64,000 nucleotides of DNA from Tetragonia tetragonoides (GCA_038025085.1 CM076147.1:7908001-7972000); one strand, 5' to 3'. Shown: positions 1 through 10,785, counted from the first letter of the stretch. Notes: generated by a model from the sequence alone, not told the origin. Translations and numbers: made by a program.

Positions 1-1269
1 ACAAATGTCTAGCGTGGGCCTTGAGCTTGGGTATGGTGGTATGACCTGCCCAACAGGAGTGATCAGATAGGATGGATCAAACCCATCTTCTACATCAATG
101 GAAAAATAGTTCCCGAGGGGATTATTATTGTTACTGGGCGGTGGTGCGTCCTTAGGCATTGGTATGATGCCATTGTCAAACAGATCTTGAATTTTCTCCT
201 TGAGAGTGTAGCACTTTTCGGTATCGTGTCCACGACCCCAATGGTATTTGCAGAATGCAGACTCGTTCCAGTATGGCGATCTTTTCTCTATGGGTGGATC
301 AGGGGTAGGCCCAATCGGGTGTAGATAGTCTCCTTTGATTAATTTGTCTAGGGCTTTGACATAGGGCATCCCGAGGGGAGTAAACCTTCTTGGATGCCTA
401 TCAGCAATGGCGTTCACTTCATTTCCTCTACTTGTGGAGGCATAATTTGTATTGGTGTATTTCTTATCCTTGTAACCACTTGTGTTGTTATTGTAAGTGA
501 CCTTGTTCTTCCCTCTTTGGAGTTGATCATCTTCAATGGCCATGCCTACTTTAGTTGGTTGGGCATAAGTGGTTATAGGTTGAAACTTCATGCGCTCGTG
601 GTATTCAGATGTCAAGTTCTGGACTAGCATTCTAATTTGATCCATTTTAGATGGGCGATCAATCATTTCAGCAACCTTTGTTCTCCATATTCTTACGAAA
701 TTGGTGAATCCTTCTTTGTCACCTTGCTTGGTGATGTCCAATTCTCTCAATGTCATGGGAGGCAAGACATTGTCAGCGTATCTCTCCGGGAATAGAGTGG
801 ATAAGTCTTCCCACTTTTGCAACTTTTGGGTGGGTAATTTGAAGAACCAGGCCCTAACAGCAGGGTTCAAAGTTTGGGGAAAGAGATGAACATATAGCTC
901 TTGCTCAATGCCTCTAAGGCCCAATGCAGTGGTAAAAGCCCTAATATGATCTTGTGGATCATCGGTCCCTTTGAATGTGGGAACTTCGTGCATGGAAATC
1001 TTAATGGGCAATTTTTCCTTGATGTGGGGAGCATAGCCTTCAGAATTGATGATCATGTCATTAAAGACACGACTCTTGCCTAGAACAGACTCAAGCCTAT
1101 TCAGCTTAGCTTGGAGTTCTTGGACCTCTGTAGTGGAGGGCTCAATCTTATCCTCATTTGGTTTGGGCTCATCGTCGTCCCTAGTAAGGGGATCTAATTT
1201 GGCGACACGGGCTTCCATATCAGTGAATCTAGCATTCATGGAGACCAATTGGGCTAAAAGGTCGTCCAT
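1..1269 (-). CDS. Gag polyprotein of Ty3/gypsy element H (partial, open to window edge)
   Basis: Retrotransposon Gag, the structural protein that packages element RNA in cytoplasmic particles. The frame opens with MDDLLAQL at 1269 and stays open for about 423 codons to the window edge, so the C-terminus is missing. A short predicted coil is followed by a capsid-type domain (FKGTDDPQDHIRAFTTAL, then RYADNVLPPM and WRTKVAEMI). A variant zinc knuckle CKYHWGRGHDTEKC (Cys-x2-His-x4-His-x4-Cys) lies near residue 350; the usual second Cys is His. It is the only undamaged gag in the window, so H is probably the youngest gypsy insertion here. The gag of element A (11493-12284) is homologous but broken. 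Seen: open frame and motifs. Family knowledge: capsid and knuckle arrangement of plant Tat-type elements. Confidence 0.9.
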   Translation of the reverse strand, partial: MDDLLAQLVSMNARFTDMEARVAKLDPLTRDDDEPKPNEDKIEPSTTEVQELQAKLNRLESVLGKSRVFNDMIINSEGYAPHIKEKLPIKISMHEVPTFKGTDDPQDHIRAFTTALGLRGIEQELYVHLFPQTLNPAVRAWFFKLPTQKLQKWEDLSTLFPERYADNVLPPMTLRELDITKQGDKEGFTNFVRIWRTKVAEMIDRPSKMDQIRMLVQNLTSEYHERMKFQPITTYAQPTKVGMAIEDDQLQRGKNKVTYNNNTSGYKDKKYTNTNYASTSRGNEVNAIADRHPRRFTPLGMPYVKALDKLIKGDYLHPIGPTPDPPIEKRSPYWNESAFCKYHWGRGHDTEKCYTLKEKIQDLFDNGIIPMPKDAPPPSNNNNPLGNYFSIDVEDGFDPSYLITPVGQVIPPYPSSRPTLDIC

Positions 1270-2289
1270 CTTTTGGACACAAAAAGGCCCGCTTAAGAAA
1301 AAAGGAAGTAAATGGAAAACTCCACAGAAGAAAGGTTATTTTTTTAAAAAACAAATGTGGGAAGAAAATCTAGCACTAATCCTCAACATGGTGATTCTTA
1401 GGAAATATGCGATTTTATGTAAATAGCATATTCTAGTCAATGAACTTTTCGACTTTATAGAATTGAAAGCAAATGTACTCTTGACTTGCATATGGTATAA
1501 AATTCCCTAATTTAAGGAAGGAGAATATACTATTGACTTGCATATAGAATAAAGTAGGACTCTTTTTTTTATTTTGGGAAAGATCATTGACGGGAATATA
1601 TTATTTGCACGCTTTTTTAATTCATATGGAAAAGGTCGTCTTCTTAATATAGTCACTAGCATCATCGGAGTCATACATGGATTCTACTTCCTAAAAAGAA
1701 AAGATCCTAGACTCTATTTGTAAACTTGACAAAAACGCACAAGCAAACAAAAGGGAAACCTTCCCTACACAGGACTCAAGAAAATCCTAAGGGGGGATCT
1801 AGTCTTAATATTCTATGGAAACTAATCACATAGCAAGGAAACAATCAATCACAATAAAGCAAGTAAATCAATTAGCACCTTGATATGGACTATGGGACTA
1901 AATGCAATAGCTTGACACAATCTATGGTTGGATGAGGTAACCCACGACCGGATGCATTTCGTCATCTATGGGATGCATAGTAAAACTAAACGTACCGTTT
2001 TACACATCTCAAATGGAGACATGTAAATGCCATGGGGTGGAACACGACTATTTGAAAAGGTAATTCGGACCTAGTGAGTCACCGGCCTAAGTCATAGACA
2101 ATGCTCTAAAGGGTAATTCCTGTTTATGGTGTGGTGATGTCTTTCGACATCTTGCGATGATAACGCATGCAATATGAATGATATGGATGCAAAGCAAAGA
2201 AAATAAACATATACGGTAATTGAACCAAATAGCTAAAATAAATTATTGATATGGATAGGTGTTCGAATTACACCCACTTCTTGATTTTT
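1270..2289 (-). other. Untranslated leader of element H between PBS and gag
   Basis: AT-rich stretch with no sustained reading frame, placed between the primer-binding site and the gag start. Short motifs recur around 1470-1560 (cttgacttgcatat twice), but I see no clear long tandem array. Long leaders are usual in Tat-type elements. Confidence 0.7.
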
Positions 2290-2305
2290 CCCAGTGAAGT
2301 CGCCA
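2290..2305 (-). promoter_or_regulatory. tRNA-Arg primer-binding site of element H
   Basis: On the minus strand the site reads TGGCGACTTCACTGGG, one base inside the LTR end. It matches, with two mismatches, the complement of the 3' end of plant tRNA-Arg(ACG) as I remember it (TGGCGACTCCGCTGGGG). This would prime minus-strand cDNA synthesis. The same site recurs at 48468-48484 and 53221-53237, and in variant form at 9213. Confidence 0.8.
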
Positions 2306-3266
2306 CTGTAAGAACCCTCGCCCTTCCGGCGCCTAATTTGTGATACTTTTTAGTTGGAATTAATGGTTCTTAAATAAAACGTCTTATGCAATTTAAATTA
2401 TAACGGGGAATAACAATTTGCAAGTAATGAAGCCGCCACCAATTTTTAAGGAAACAATTGGAAACCATCAAAAAGTGCACCCAATTTCTATTGGGAATTG
2501 ACTCATACCCGTGGGGCTAAATATTGAGTTCGGGGGTGTAGGTACGAAATAAACAAAACGAATCTCATCTAAATCGCCCGAATTAATGGCCTGTACTAAG
2601 CCTATCCATGTCAAATATTTATATATGCTATATGGTTCCATATAAATCCGGTCGTCCAAGATCCTAAATTAACTAGGCGGGTTAAAGACAACCAAATTAC
2701 CTATGTTATCACTTTGCACAATTTATATCCAATTTGCATGCATACTATTAACAAGCACAAATAAGAGATAAGAGCAATAATTTAACGCTCCAACCTACCA
2801 CACTTTGCTAAACGCGCCAAGCATTGCATATGCACATCAATAAATTTGTTAGTAACTTCAATAGAAGATCAATGCAAAAATATTAACTTTATGCTTAAAA
2901 TAAACCTAGGGGGTTACTACATGCATGCACAAACTATAAGAAAGATGCAAACTTGCATAAACTAATCAAGATGCAAAATTTAAATTAAACTAATCATGCA
3001 TAATTATTTACAAGGATCTAGACATGCATATTTATTCAACCATAATCGAAAGCTAAATAAAACATGATTGTAGACAATAAATAAGAGATTTAGCAAAGGA
3101 TTTAGGCCCTCAGGATGGTTAACCTGGATGTTCTATTCGAACGAGACTGGTAGAATTGGAATTGCTCTTCAATCTTGGCTGCTAGATTGGGTGCAATGGC
3201 TTGTTTGGGCCTTCAAATTCTGAATTCTCTATGATTTGGGGGAATTTGTGCTCTCTATTGCTCTCC

Positions 3267-3276
3267 AATTTATAAA
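3267..3276 (-). promoter_or_regulatory. TATA box in H LTR
   Basis: On the minus strand the site is TTTATAAATT, inside the LTR and about 110 nt downstream of the GC-rich cluster at 3385-3535. Its position suits the U3/R promoter that transcribes element RNA. Assigned from motif and position only. Confidence 0.5.
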
Positions 3277-3384
3277 CTGACCAACCTCTCTTAAAAAAGG
3301 ATGAGAGGGCGTATGTTTAGAGTTAGGGGACGGAATTAGGGGCTTAGGGTTGCAAACCCGGCGCTAAAACTCGGCCTAGGCTAA

Positions 3385-3535
3385 AAACTGGCCCAGCTGC
3401 CAGCCGGAGCCCAGCGGCAGTGCAGCTAGGGCTTAGCGGCCTGTCGTGGGCCCAGCGGCTGTCGTAGGGCCCCCGCTGTCACGCGTGTGCTGCCGGACTG
3501 ACAACGTCAGCCGCTGGGCCCAAAGGCGCGCGCGT
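3385..3535 (-). promoter_or_regulatory. GC-rich cluster in H LTR
   Basis: A dense run of AGCGGC/GCCGCT-like words in otherwise AT-rich DNA. It is the most diverged member of the clusters seen at 6199, 16240, 19785, 24238 and 27800. It sits upstream of the LTR TATA box on the transcribed strand, so a role in transcription is inferred. Confidence 0.4.
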
Positions 3536-3803
3536 GGCTAGGGTTTTTTGACTTTTCGTGCTCAGTAAATTACGAAATTGCCCTTGGGCTGACCTAGGGG
3601 GTCGGGATTGAGCGATTTTGACCCAAATCTTCAATACGCGATATCTCTTGATATGGGAACCTGATTGAGGCAAGGTCAAAGACTGAGGTTTTAAGGAATC
3701 TGGTCTAGATTTCTGAGCAATTTCCTTTTCTACTTACGTCCATTTTAATCCATTACCATCATCATCGGGCGGTGCGGTGCCAGGGGATGAGAAGGTGTCT
3801 ACA

Positions 3804-5826
3804 TCCGCCCATTTTAGAGATGACCGAGTTTCCTTGCCGCGGTTATGGGCGGAACAGCGGCTTACCGAGGAGCAGAGAGCCCGTATTTTCCTATCTTGCT
3901 TGTTGGGGTCGACCATTTTCGCTCAAAAGAAGAGCGTATGCCAGGTTGGCCTCTTGACATGTTTGGAGGATTTGACCAAGGTCCAGGAGTACAACTTTGG
4001 TGCTCCTGCCTATGCTACCTTGGTTAGATGGTGTCGTCGGGCTTGCAGGCCTAAGCCGGCGAGTGAGAGGTCGTCTATCTTGGGCCCGTGGAAGACACTG
4101 GAGGTAGGCACATATGTTTCTTTTTTTCTTTGCACATGCATGCTTTTGAATTTGATGCTTATCCTTTTTTGCGTGTATGGCAGCTGTGGTTCTTCGAGTA
4201 TTTTCCCGCTTTTGGTCCTCACCGTCCCGATCTAAGGATGTTTCCACTAGGTTCACGGTGGATCGCTAGAGACAACCACCCTTTTACCTCTTTGGAGCAT
4301 TTTCGGGCTACATTTGAGAGTCATGCTGCATCTGTGGTATGTTGTTGTTGACTTGTGCATTTTTTTTGTTTTATTTGGTGTGAATGATCTTTTGAACTGG
4401 TAATCTGCAGGTGTCGTGGGCTGCCTTTGATGATGTTCCTGGGGATCCGCCCCATATTACCATGGAGTTTTTTAGGGTGTCCTCCTTGCGGGTGGTCTTT
4501 GAGGGGCCATTTGCGTTTGTGTGGTACTTGGGGGACCGTTTGACTCGGCTGGTCTATCCCGCCTTGGGTGGTCATCTGGTTCCGGAGAATCCTCCCATGA
4601 CCATGTTCTTTCTCCGCAGTCTGAGCGTGGCGGACTTAGGGGTCGTGACTCGTGGGATAGCGGCCATGGAGTTTCTAGAGCCGAAGATTGGTGACTTGGA
4701 CCGCACGGCTGTGTACCTGGCCTATTCCTTGGGTCGCCGGATGTCGCACCTCACTTCTGAGGTAAGAAGTTTATCTGCGTCTTTTCAGCTATATGTGTGA
4801 TATACTGACTTTTGTGTCTCGCAGGCGGATCGTTTGGCTCCTCAGGGTCCCAGGAGGTCCCACTCTAGAGTTCGTCGGGGCTAGCCCTCAAGCGTGACCT
4901 TGCTGGCTAATGAGGTGAGGTATATTGGTGAGAGCGGGGGACGTATAGTAAAGGAGTTCCCTCTACATACCGCTGATGGAGAGACCGTGGAGGGCTTGCC
5001 CTTGCCTGACGGTTGTACGGGGGTAAGTTCCTTTTTAACCCTTCTTGTGTTTTGTGTTTGACTTTGAATGTTGACTCTATCTCTTGGTTTTTTTGTTTTT
5101 TTTTTTATTTTTTTTTTTTGTAGCTGAACCAGGAGTAGACTTCTCAAGTCTTCAAACTCATTCACCTGTTGAAGAAAGGCTATAGTCGGGTTATGGGCAA
5201 GGGGAAGAGTTCTCGGTCTAGGACTGTTGATGTAAGTAGACTTTCATCCTTTGTTTAGCTAAGTGAAGTGCTTAACTTAACATGTTGACCTTAATTGTTT
5301 GCAGATGTCCCAGTCTTCGTCTTCGGTGGGACCTCGACATTCTTCTGCTGCAAGGGCCTCTTCGGCGAGCAGGCCGTCTATTGCTCGTTCACCTCCCGTA
5401 GCTGTGACCAGGCCTCCTGTTGATGAGGCGCCGAGACTTTCTGTGTTGTACATTCCTGTGCCTGAGATGTTTTCTCCCGCGGGTTTTCAGCCTTCTCTTG
5501 ATAGTAGGCCCATTGTTATCCCCATGGTTGGAGGATGGGCGAACGCCACTGGATGGGATGTGCCTCATACTGGGCCTTCGTATCAGGATGTGGCTATGGA
5601 CTTTGCTAGTCAGGCCATGAAGAGCCTCTTTGGAGCGGGGTTTTCGGCAGGTACCCCCATGCATGCACCAGCATATGACATGCGAGATATGAGGCCTAAC
5701 AACAGTAGGCCCATTTATAGCTCATTTAGTACCCAGGGCTCCTTCCATTATTCGACGGGGAACTATGGCCGGGGACCGTCCGTTGATGATGAGGCTGAAA
5801 GCAATGACGATGATGAGTGCAGTTGA
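3804..5826 (+). pseudogene. PMD-like antisense gene of G0, 5'-truncated pseudogene (exons 2-7)
   Basis: Oldest of three copies of the multi-exon gene that runs antisense to the gypsy gag-pol. Exons by homology and GT-AG sites: 3804-4103 (partial), 4184-4336, 4411-4761, 4825-5022, 5124-5231, 5305-5826. Complete internal exons are multiples of three, so all introns are phase 0. The protein has plant-mobile-domain motifs: ARIFLSCLLGSTIF, then LWFFEYFP and MFPLGSRW. Exon 7 encodes a Ser/Pro-rich tail ending in an acidic DDDECS. Exons 5 and 6 carry in-frame TAG stops at 4882 and 5136. The 5' part is cut off by the H LTR. PMD proteins such as Arabidopsis MAIN/MAIL1 act in silencing (family knowledge); the role of this copy is unknown. 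Confidence 0.75.
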
Positions 5827-6198
5827 GCAGTGAAAGATTGGTTTGTAAATATTGGCCTTGAGACTTTGAACTCCTACTTTTTTTTATATGATATGTATGC
5901 TATGATGACTCGATTATGCCCGTCTGATCTCTAAGTATGCAATGTGTTATGCAGTAGGAAATAGGCCACACTTTAGGGAATAAAATAAGGAAAAAAGGTA
6001 AAAATTGCAAGAAAAAGCAAAAATTACACATATTATACCCCCTAAAACTAAAGACAAAATAATAAAAAAAAAATTAAAAAGATAAAACTAAGAGAGCCTC
6101 GGGCTTGTAATTTCGTTGCGCGCATAAAAAAAACTGCGCTTAAACCAAGCAGAAATGACCAAGTGGGCGGGCTAGAGTGAAAGGAGAAAAAATAGACT
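5827..6198. other. Spacer between the two antisense genes of G0
   Basis: AT-rich spacer with A-rich runs around 5980-6080. No reading frame, RNA gene or repeat array is supported. The same spacer is present in both G1 copies (27460-27800 and 40072-40410). Confidence 0.6.
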
Positions 6199-6302
6199 GG
6201 ACCAGGGTCAGGGCCGCTATCGGCGCTGGGATAGAGATGAGGGCCGCTAGCAGCGCTGGTCACAGCCGCTAGCGGCCCTGGCCAGAGCCGCTGACGGCTC
6301 TG
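6199..6302 (+). promoter_or_regulatory. GCCGCTAGCGGC palindrome cluster upstream of the DUF7745-like gene (G0)
   Basis: Four or five copies of the 12-bp palindrome GCCGCTAGCGGC or close variants (for example GCCGCTATCGGC and GCCGCTGACGGC) within about 100 nt. The cluster ends about 50 nt before a TATA box, so it looks like an upstream promoter element. The same arrangement occurs at 27800-27900 and 40412-40510. Confidence 0.55.
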
Positions 6303-6352
6303 GTTTGGGCTTTTTCACGGATTTCTAACTTCTTTTGACCCGAGTTTTTGCC

Positions 6353-6360
6353 TATAAATA
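6353..6360 (+). promoter_or_regulatory. TATA box of the G0 DUF7745-like gene
   Basis: TATAAATA, conserved in all three copies with the flank GCCTATAAATAGG. A start site about 30 nt downstream makes the ATG at 6433 a better start than the ATG closer to the TATA box. Confidence 0.6.
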
Positions 6361-6432
6361 GGATTTACGGGATGCTTGATGTTGTATGACTTTTCAGACT
6401 TTAGCTCTTTCAAATTTCCCAAAGCTTCAACC

Positions 6433-7774
6433 ATGGTGAAATCCCTTGAAAACCTGTTCGATGGCTGGTGCAAAAATCTGACCATGGAAGGTAAACTTGA
6501 GTTGGCTCCATTCCATGTCTCTACCTTACTGACTTTAAGACCAACCAAAATATTTTGGCCCCTTCTTCGATCTGCTCTGAAATATTAGGACCCCGATCTG
6601 CACGTTTTCCGTTTTTGTAATTCTGAATTATGCCCTTTAGTTGAAGAATTTGCTACAATCACTAATATGTCTGATGTTCTTCCCCCAGCTATGCCTTACT
6701 TGAGAGATGGTTTTAGTGGTCAGTACAGGAAATCCGTAGGCTTGTCATCTGCAGAAGCCAAAAGCATGATTCTTGGTGTCGATGTGGACTTAGTTCAACT
6801 CTGTGAAAAGTTTGCTATTTCTTCTTAAAAGGTTGCAATATTTAGGCGTTGCTGTCGATAGGCTTTTGTACTTTGCCTGTTAATCCGCCTACTGTTTGCT
6901 AATGCAGAGTGTTCCAACTTGGGTAGAGCCTCATTGTTGTGAGTGGTGAATCAAATGGCTGAAGGGCACTCCCCTATGCATTTGGTTGTAGGGAAAACTA
7001 TTATAGGGCTTAACAGGTTGAAAATCTCCCCTCACGAAGCTTTTTCTGGCAACCCCCTGCTGCTTCAAATTTGGTTATGTGAGCATCTAAGGTTAATAGA
7101 GTCGCCAGGATTATAGCTCGTATTCTTCGAGCCTGGTCAAAGAAAACTTATACCGCTGCTAGCTCTTGGCTAAGAAGAGGCTATATTCTGAAAAGACCCT
7201 TGCTGAATGGGACGCCTTTTTCCATGCAGGACCTGTTGTCCGCTGGCATGTGCCCTGGTGGAACTTGACCTCGTTAGTGGCTTGCGACAATTTTGTTCCT
7301 CACACTACCATAGTGGGTCTGTACAGGAGTACTTGCTTCTTTCCTTCTAGGGTTATGAGACAATATGGGTTGAGGCAGGTTAACCCTCGTCAAGAGACCA
7401 CAAGGCCGCCTATCTCAGCTTTGACCACCGATTTTGCTGCGTATTAGGGGAAGTATTGGCGTGGCCGAGATCGTTGGGCAGTACCTCGGGTGATTGCCCC
7501 AACTCAAGTTTCTGAGACCTACTTGAACTGACTTTCCTGCAGTGATGGAGAAGCGAGACGAGCCCTTCATCATGAGGAGTGAGACCAACTAAAGCCTAAG
7601 TATGACTCAAGAACAAGAAGTAAGAAAAGAAAGGAAGGGCCTTATGAGGGAGGCTACCATGATCTGAAAAGAGGCAAGCCCCCAGCTCAAGGAAGCGATC
7701 ATAGGTCGTCCTCAAGCCTGGGTCTTTCAAATAAGAACTCTTCAACGAAGCCTTCTAAAGGGAAGAAGGATTAA
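6433..7774 (+). pseudogene. DUF7745-like antisense gene of G0, decayed
   Basis: Intronless gene antisense to gypsy pol. Compared with the intact frame at 40638-41984 it keeps the start context (ccATGG), the LELAPFHVSTLLTLRPTK region and a basic C-terminal tail. It is broken by several stops and frameshifts, for example TAG in aaatattagg near 6585, and stops near 6826 and 7445. The N-terminal half resembles plant DUF7745 proteins (WDP.L..F.F....LCPLVEEFA), recognised from memory. Function is unknown. Two younger copies follow at 28028 and 40638. Confidence 0.65.
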
Positions 7775-8106
7775 AGTCGTATTCTTAGAAAGCAACTCTA
7801 GTTTAAAAAAAGTAATAAGAAATTTGTTTAGCTCAAACCCTCGTAGTTGCACCTTTTTTTTTTGACCTTAGTGAGTTTAATAATTTTTTTTGCAATGTAA
7901 GCTTATTCGTTCAGTTTGAATAAAGATTATCCCTTTTTGAATGAGTTGAATGGAATTTTGGATTGATTTTGGCCGGGCCCCTTAAAAGGGTTACCTACAT
8001 ATCCAGTGTGGAATCAGGCCAGCGTAGTTCGTTCAATTTGTGTACGTCTTTTTTTTAACTTTTTTTTTTAGACGTAGCACTTCTTCAGTTGGTCCATGTT
8101 GGTGAG
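7775..8106 (-). other. Tail-to-tail region between the DUF7745-like gene and pol, with conserved 60-nt block
   Basis: Noncoding region where the antisense gene (plus) and pol (minus) converge. Positions 7971-8030 contain, on the minus strand, GAACTACG then GGCCTGATTCC and GGATATGTAGGTAAC. This block is shared with G1 (29553-29612, 42163-42222) and with element A (13287-13350). T-rich runs flank it. Confidence 0.6.
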
Positions 8107-8625
8107 CTAACTGAACTCGATGTCGTCAATGTATATGAGTCTGACTGCGCCTCCTGATAAGGTTTCTTTGATGATGAACGGACTGGACCAGTTTGGTTGA
8201 AATTTGCCTCTAGGGTCGGTAACTGGGGCACGTAATTCTTTCCAAACTAAGTCCCCTTCTTTTAAATTCCGAGGTCGAACCCTTTTGTTGAACGCTCTTG
8301 CCATGCGTTGCTGGTACATGTGGGAGTGGTCTAGGGCCCGTAGGCGTCTTTCATCTGTGAACATGAGTTCTTTATAGCGGACTTGTAATCATCGGGTTTC
8401 GGGAATTTCTCCCTTTAAGGCTATGCGCATGGAGGGTAGTTGGACTTCTATGGGTAGCACTGCTTCCTTTCCATAGACTAAGGAATAAGGTGTTGCTCCC
8501 GTAGAGGATCTTATGGATGTCCTATATCCCCAACGGGCAAATGGGAGTTTTATGGGCCAATCTTTGTAGTTTTCTATCATCTTTTCAATGATAGTCTTGA
8601 GGTTTTTGTTGGCGGCTTCTAAACC
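8107..8625 (-). pseudogene. Integrase C-terminal fragment of G0
   Basis: Minus-strand pieces matching the end of the gypsy integrase. One fragment, MIENYKDWPIKLPFARWGY through TGATPYSLVYGKEAVLP, matches the post-catalytic region. A second, containing QQRMARAFNKRVRPR and EGDLVWKELRAP, matches the C-terminal DNA-binding region. A stop near 8390 separates them. At 8625 the sequence jumps abruptly into element A, so the catalytic core is lost. Confidence 0.8.
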
Positions 8626-9211
8626 CTGTTCTTATCAACTACTTCTTTATTGCTTTGATTTAATCTCAATGAAGTTACTAACTTGTTTATTGATGCAAGT
8701 TGGCAATTGGCGCGTTAAGCAATAACGGTAGGTTTTGGAGATTATTATCATCTTGTGCATTTATTGGGTTAATCTTGCGCTTTATTAATTCATAGCATGT
8801 AACTGGATAAATCATGTGCAAAGCGATAACAATAGCAATAATTCATGTTGTTCAACCCACTTAGTTAATTCTAGGATTTGGACGACCGGATTTGTTTGGA
8901 ACCGTGCAACTTTAATTATTAATCAAGATCAATTAGTAGAGGCCGTTTATTTAACGGGTGTAATTGGGTGCCTAACACCTTCCCAATTCGTATCCACACC
9001 CCAAACTCAAATTTGGTCCTTTGGGTCATTAGAGTCAATTTATCCCCAATCGCGATTGGGGTGCGTTAAACCTAGGTTGGAGTCTTTCTAGACTTTCGAT
9101 TTGGATTCTTTATTTATTTACATGCGTTTTCCTTAAAATTTAGTGGCAACTCTTCAATTATCCTAAATACCCAATAGCAAAGGGAGTAAAATTCAAACCC
9201 TGGTGTTTACA
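8626..9211 (+). repeat. 5' LTR of element A (3' part only)
   Basis: Ends GTGTTTACA at 9211 immediately before the PBS. The first 205 nt match 17011-17221 of the 3' LTR closely. Contains the motif GGGTGCCTAACACCTTCCC at 8966-8984, which recurs in the G1 and G2 LTRs. Confidence 0.85.
8966..8984 (+). promoter_or_regulatory. Conserved LTR hairpin motif GGTGCCTAACACC
   Basis: GGGTGCCTAACACCTTCCC can form a GGTG/CACC stem. It is identical or nearly so on the minus strand of G1 and G2 LTRs (17276-17294, 48802-48819, 53561-53578) although the surrounding LTR sequence differs. Constraint is inferred from this conservation; the function is unknown. Confidence 0.55.
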
Positions 9212-9212
9212 C

Positions 9213-9233
9213 TGACGACTCTGCTGGGGATTA
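9213..9233 (+). promoter_or_regulatory. tRNA-Arg-like primer-binding site of element A
   Basis: TGACGACTCTGCTGGGGATT, one base after the LTR end. It matches the complement of the tRNA-Arg 3' end (TGGCGACTCCGCTGGGGA) with two mismatches, and so uses the same primer class as the minus-strand elements. Confidence 0.8.
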
Positions 9234-9895
9234 TTAAGAGGGTGTAACTTGAAAGTTGATCTTGATTAATTGTTAAAATTGCATTGTTCATGACCTTGTT
9301 ATTATTGCTCATATTAATTGTTAGCTTTGCATTCATACATTCATTTGCATGCACTTGGGCGACTTCCGAGCTTGTTTTAACAAGTTCTAACCAGTTTTTA
9401 GCCTTTGGAGTTTGGTGAAGTACCTTGGTGGGAATCCACTCGATTCCTCTTTGCCAAGAAACATGGATCCCCCCACCTCATGTACCTTCCTACGCATTCG
9501 TCCATTCGACGAGTAGGATAACAAGGATGCATCACATTGTCGCGCATCCCGCGGATTGTTGTACATTCTTGATCATGAGTTCCTTTTGACCAAAACCCTT
9601 AAGCCTACCCAATTGCATGAACTAGAACCAATGTTTTAGGCTTGAAACTCAGTCCCATGTCCATTCTTGATCTTTGTGGCTGCATTTTTCTCGTGAATGT
9701 GTTGTTTCCCCTAATGTGAACGCAATCTTTACGTAATCTTCTATGCCTAAGATTGAGTCTAGAATATTTTGATTTTAGGAAATAATATTTCATGAATGAT
9801 ACCTAGGATGCTTGTTGCTTTAGGAGAAAATATTTTCATTATTTTTTTCCTTCTCGTCCAAGTAATGGGTTTTAGCCAAAGATCTCAAATAAAAT
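9234..9895 (+). other. Leader of element A before the minisatellite
   Basis: AT-rich untranslated leader. I see no reading frame of note and no repeat array here. Confidence 0.6.
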
Positions 9896-10785
9896 AAAGA
9901 GTTAGTCTTTCCTTAGTCAAGAGTATAATATTTTATTTTATCCCAATTTGAGTTTAGAATAAAATCTTTCCCTTTCCCTAGTCAAGAAAATAATTTTTAT
10001 TTTATCCCAATTTGAGTCTAGAATAAAATATTTTCCTTTCTCTAGTCAAGAGTATAATTTTTTATTTTATCCCAATTTGAGTATAGAATAAAATCTTTCC
10101 CTTTCCCTAGTCAATAGTATAATTTTTTATTTTATCCCAATTTGAGTCTAGAATAAAATCTTTCCCTTTCCCTAGTCAAGAGTATAATCTTTATTTTATC
10201 CCAATTTGAGTCTAGGATAAAAATTTTCTCTTTCCCTAGTCAAGACTCAAGAGTATAATTTTTATTTTATCCCAATTTGAGTCTAAAAAAACATCTTTCC
10301 CTTTCCTTAGTCAAGAGTCTAATATCTCTTATTTTTATCCCAATTTGAGTCTAGAATATGTTATTCCCCTTTCCTTAGTCAAGAGCATAATCTTTTATTT
10401 TATCCCAATTTGAGTGTAGAATAAAATCTCCCCTTTCCCTAGTCAAGAGTATAATTTTTATTGTATCCCAATTTGAGTCTAGAATAAAATCTTTCCCTTT
10501 TCCTAGTCAATAGTATAATTTTTTATTTTATCCCAATTTGAGTCTAGAATAAAATCTTTCCCTTTCCCTAGTCAAGATTATAATCTTTTATTTTATTCAA
10601 ATTTTTGAGTCTAGAATAAGATCTTCCCCTTTCCTTAGTCAAGAGTAAAATCATTTATTTTATCCCGATTTGAGTCTAGAATAAAATCTCCCTTTTCCTT
10701 AGTCAAGTGTACATATTTTCATTGTTAAGAGTCGAAAATATTCCCTTTTCCCTGTCTCTAAGTCAAGAGTCTCCGTATTTTTTCT
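9896..10785 (+). repeat. Leader minisatellite, about 64-bp unit, 12-13 copies
   Basis: Tandem units each contain CCTAGTCAAGAGTATAAT, then TTTATTTTATCCCAATTTGA and GTCTAGAATAAAATCTTTCC. Unit length varies by a few bases; the last units are degenerate (10680-10785). The array lies between PBS and gag. Variable leader arrays are known in Tat-type elements and can expand during reverse transcription (family knowledge). Confidence 0.9.

Larger units (their letters stand above)
2307..3803 (-). repeat. Complete 5' LTR of element H (about 1.5 kb)
   Basis: On the minus strand it begins TGTAGACACC at 3803 and ends TTCTTACA at 2307, giving the standard TG...CA termini. The PBS follows one base later. 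A GC-rich cluster (about 3385-3535) and a TATA box (3267-3276) give a promoter-like order. Just beyond 3803 the sequence becomes the PMD gene of G0, so this is a clean insertion junction. The partner LTR is outside the window. Confidence 0.85.
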
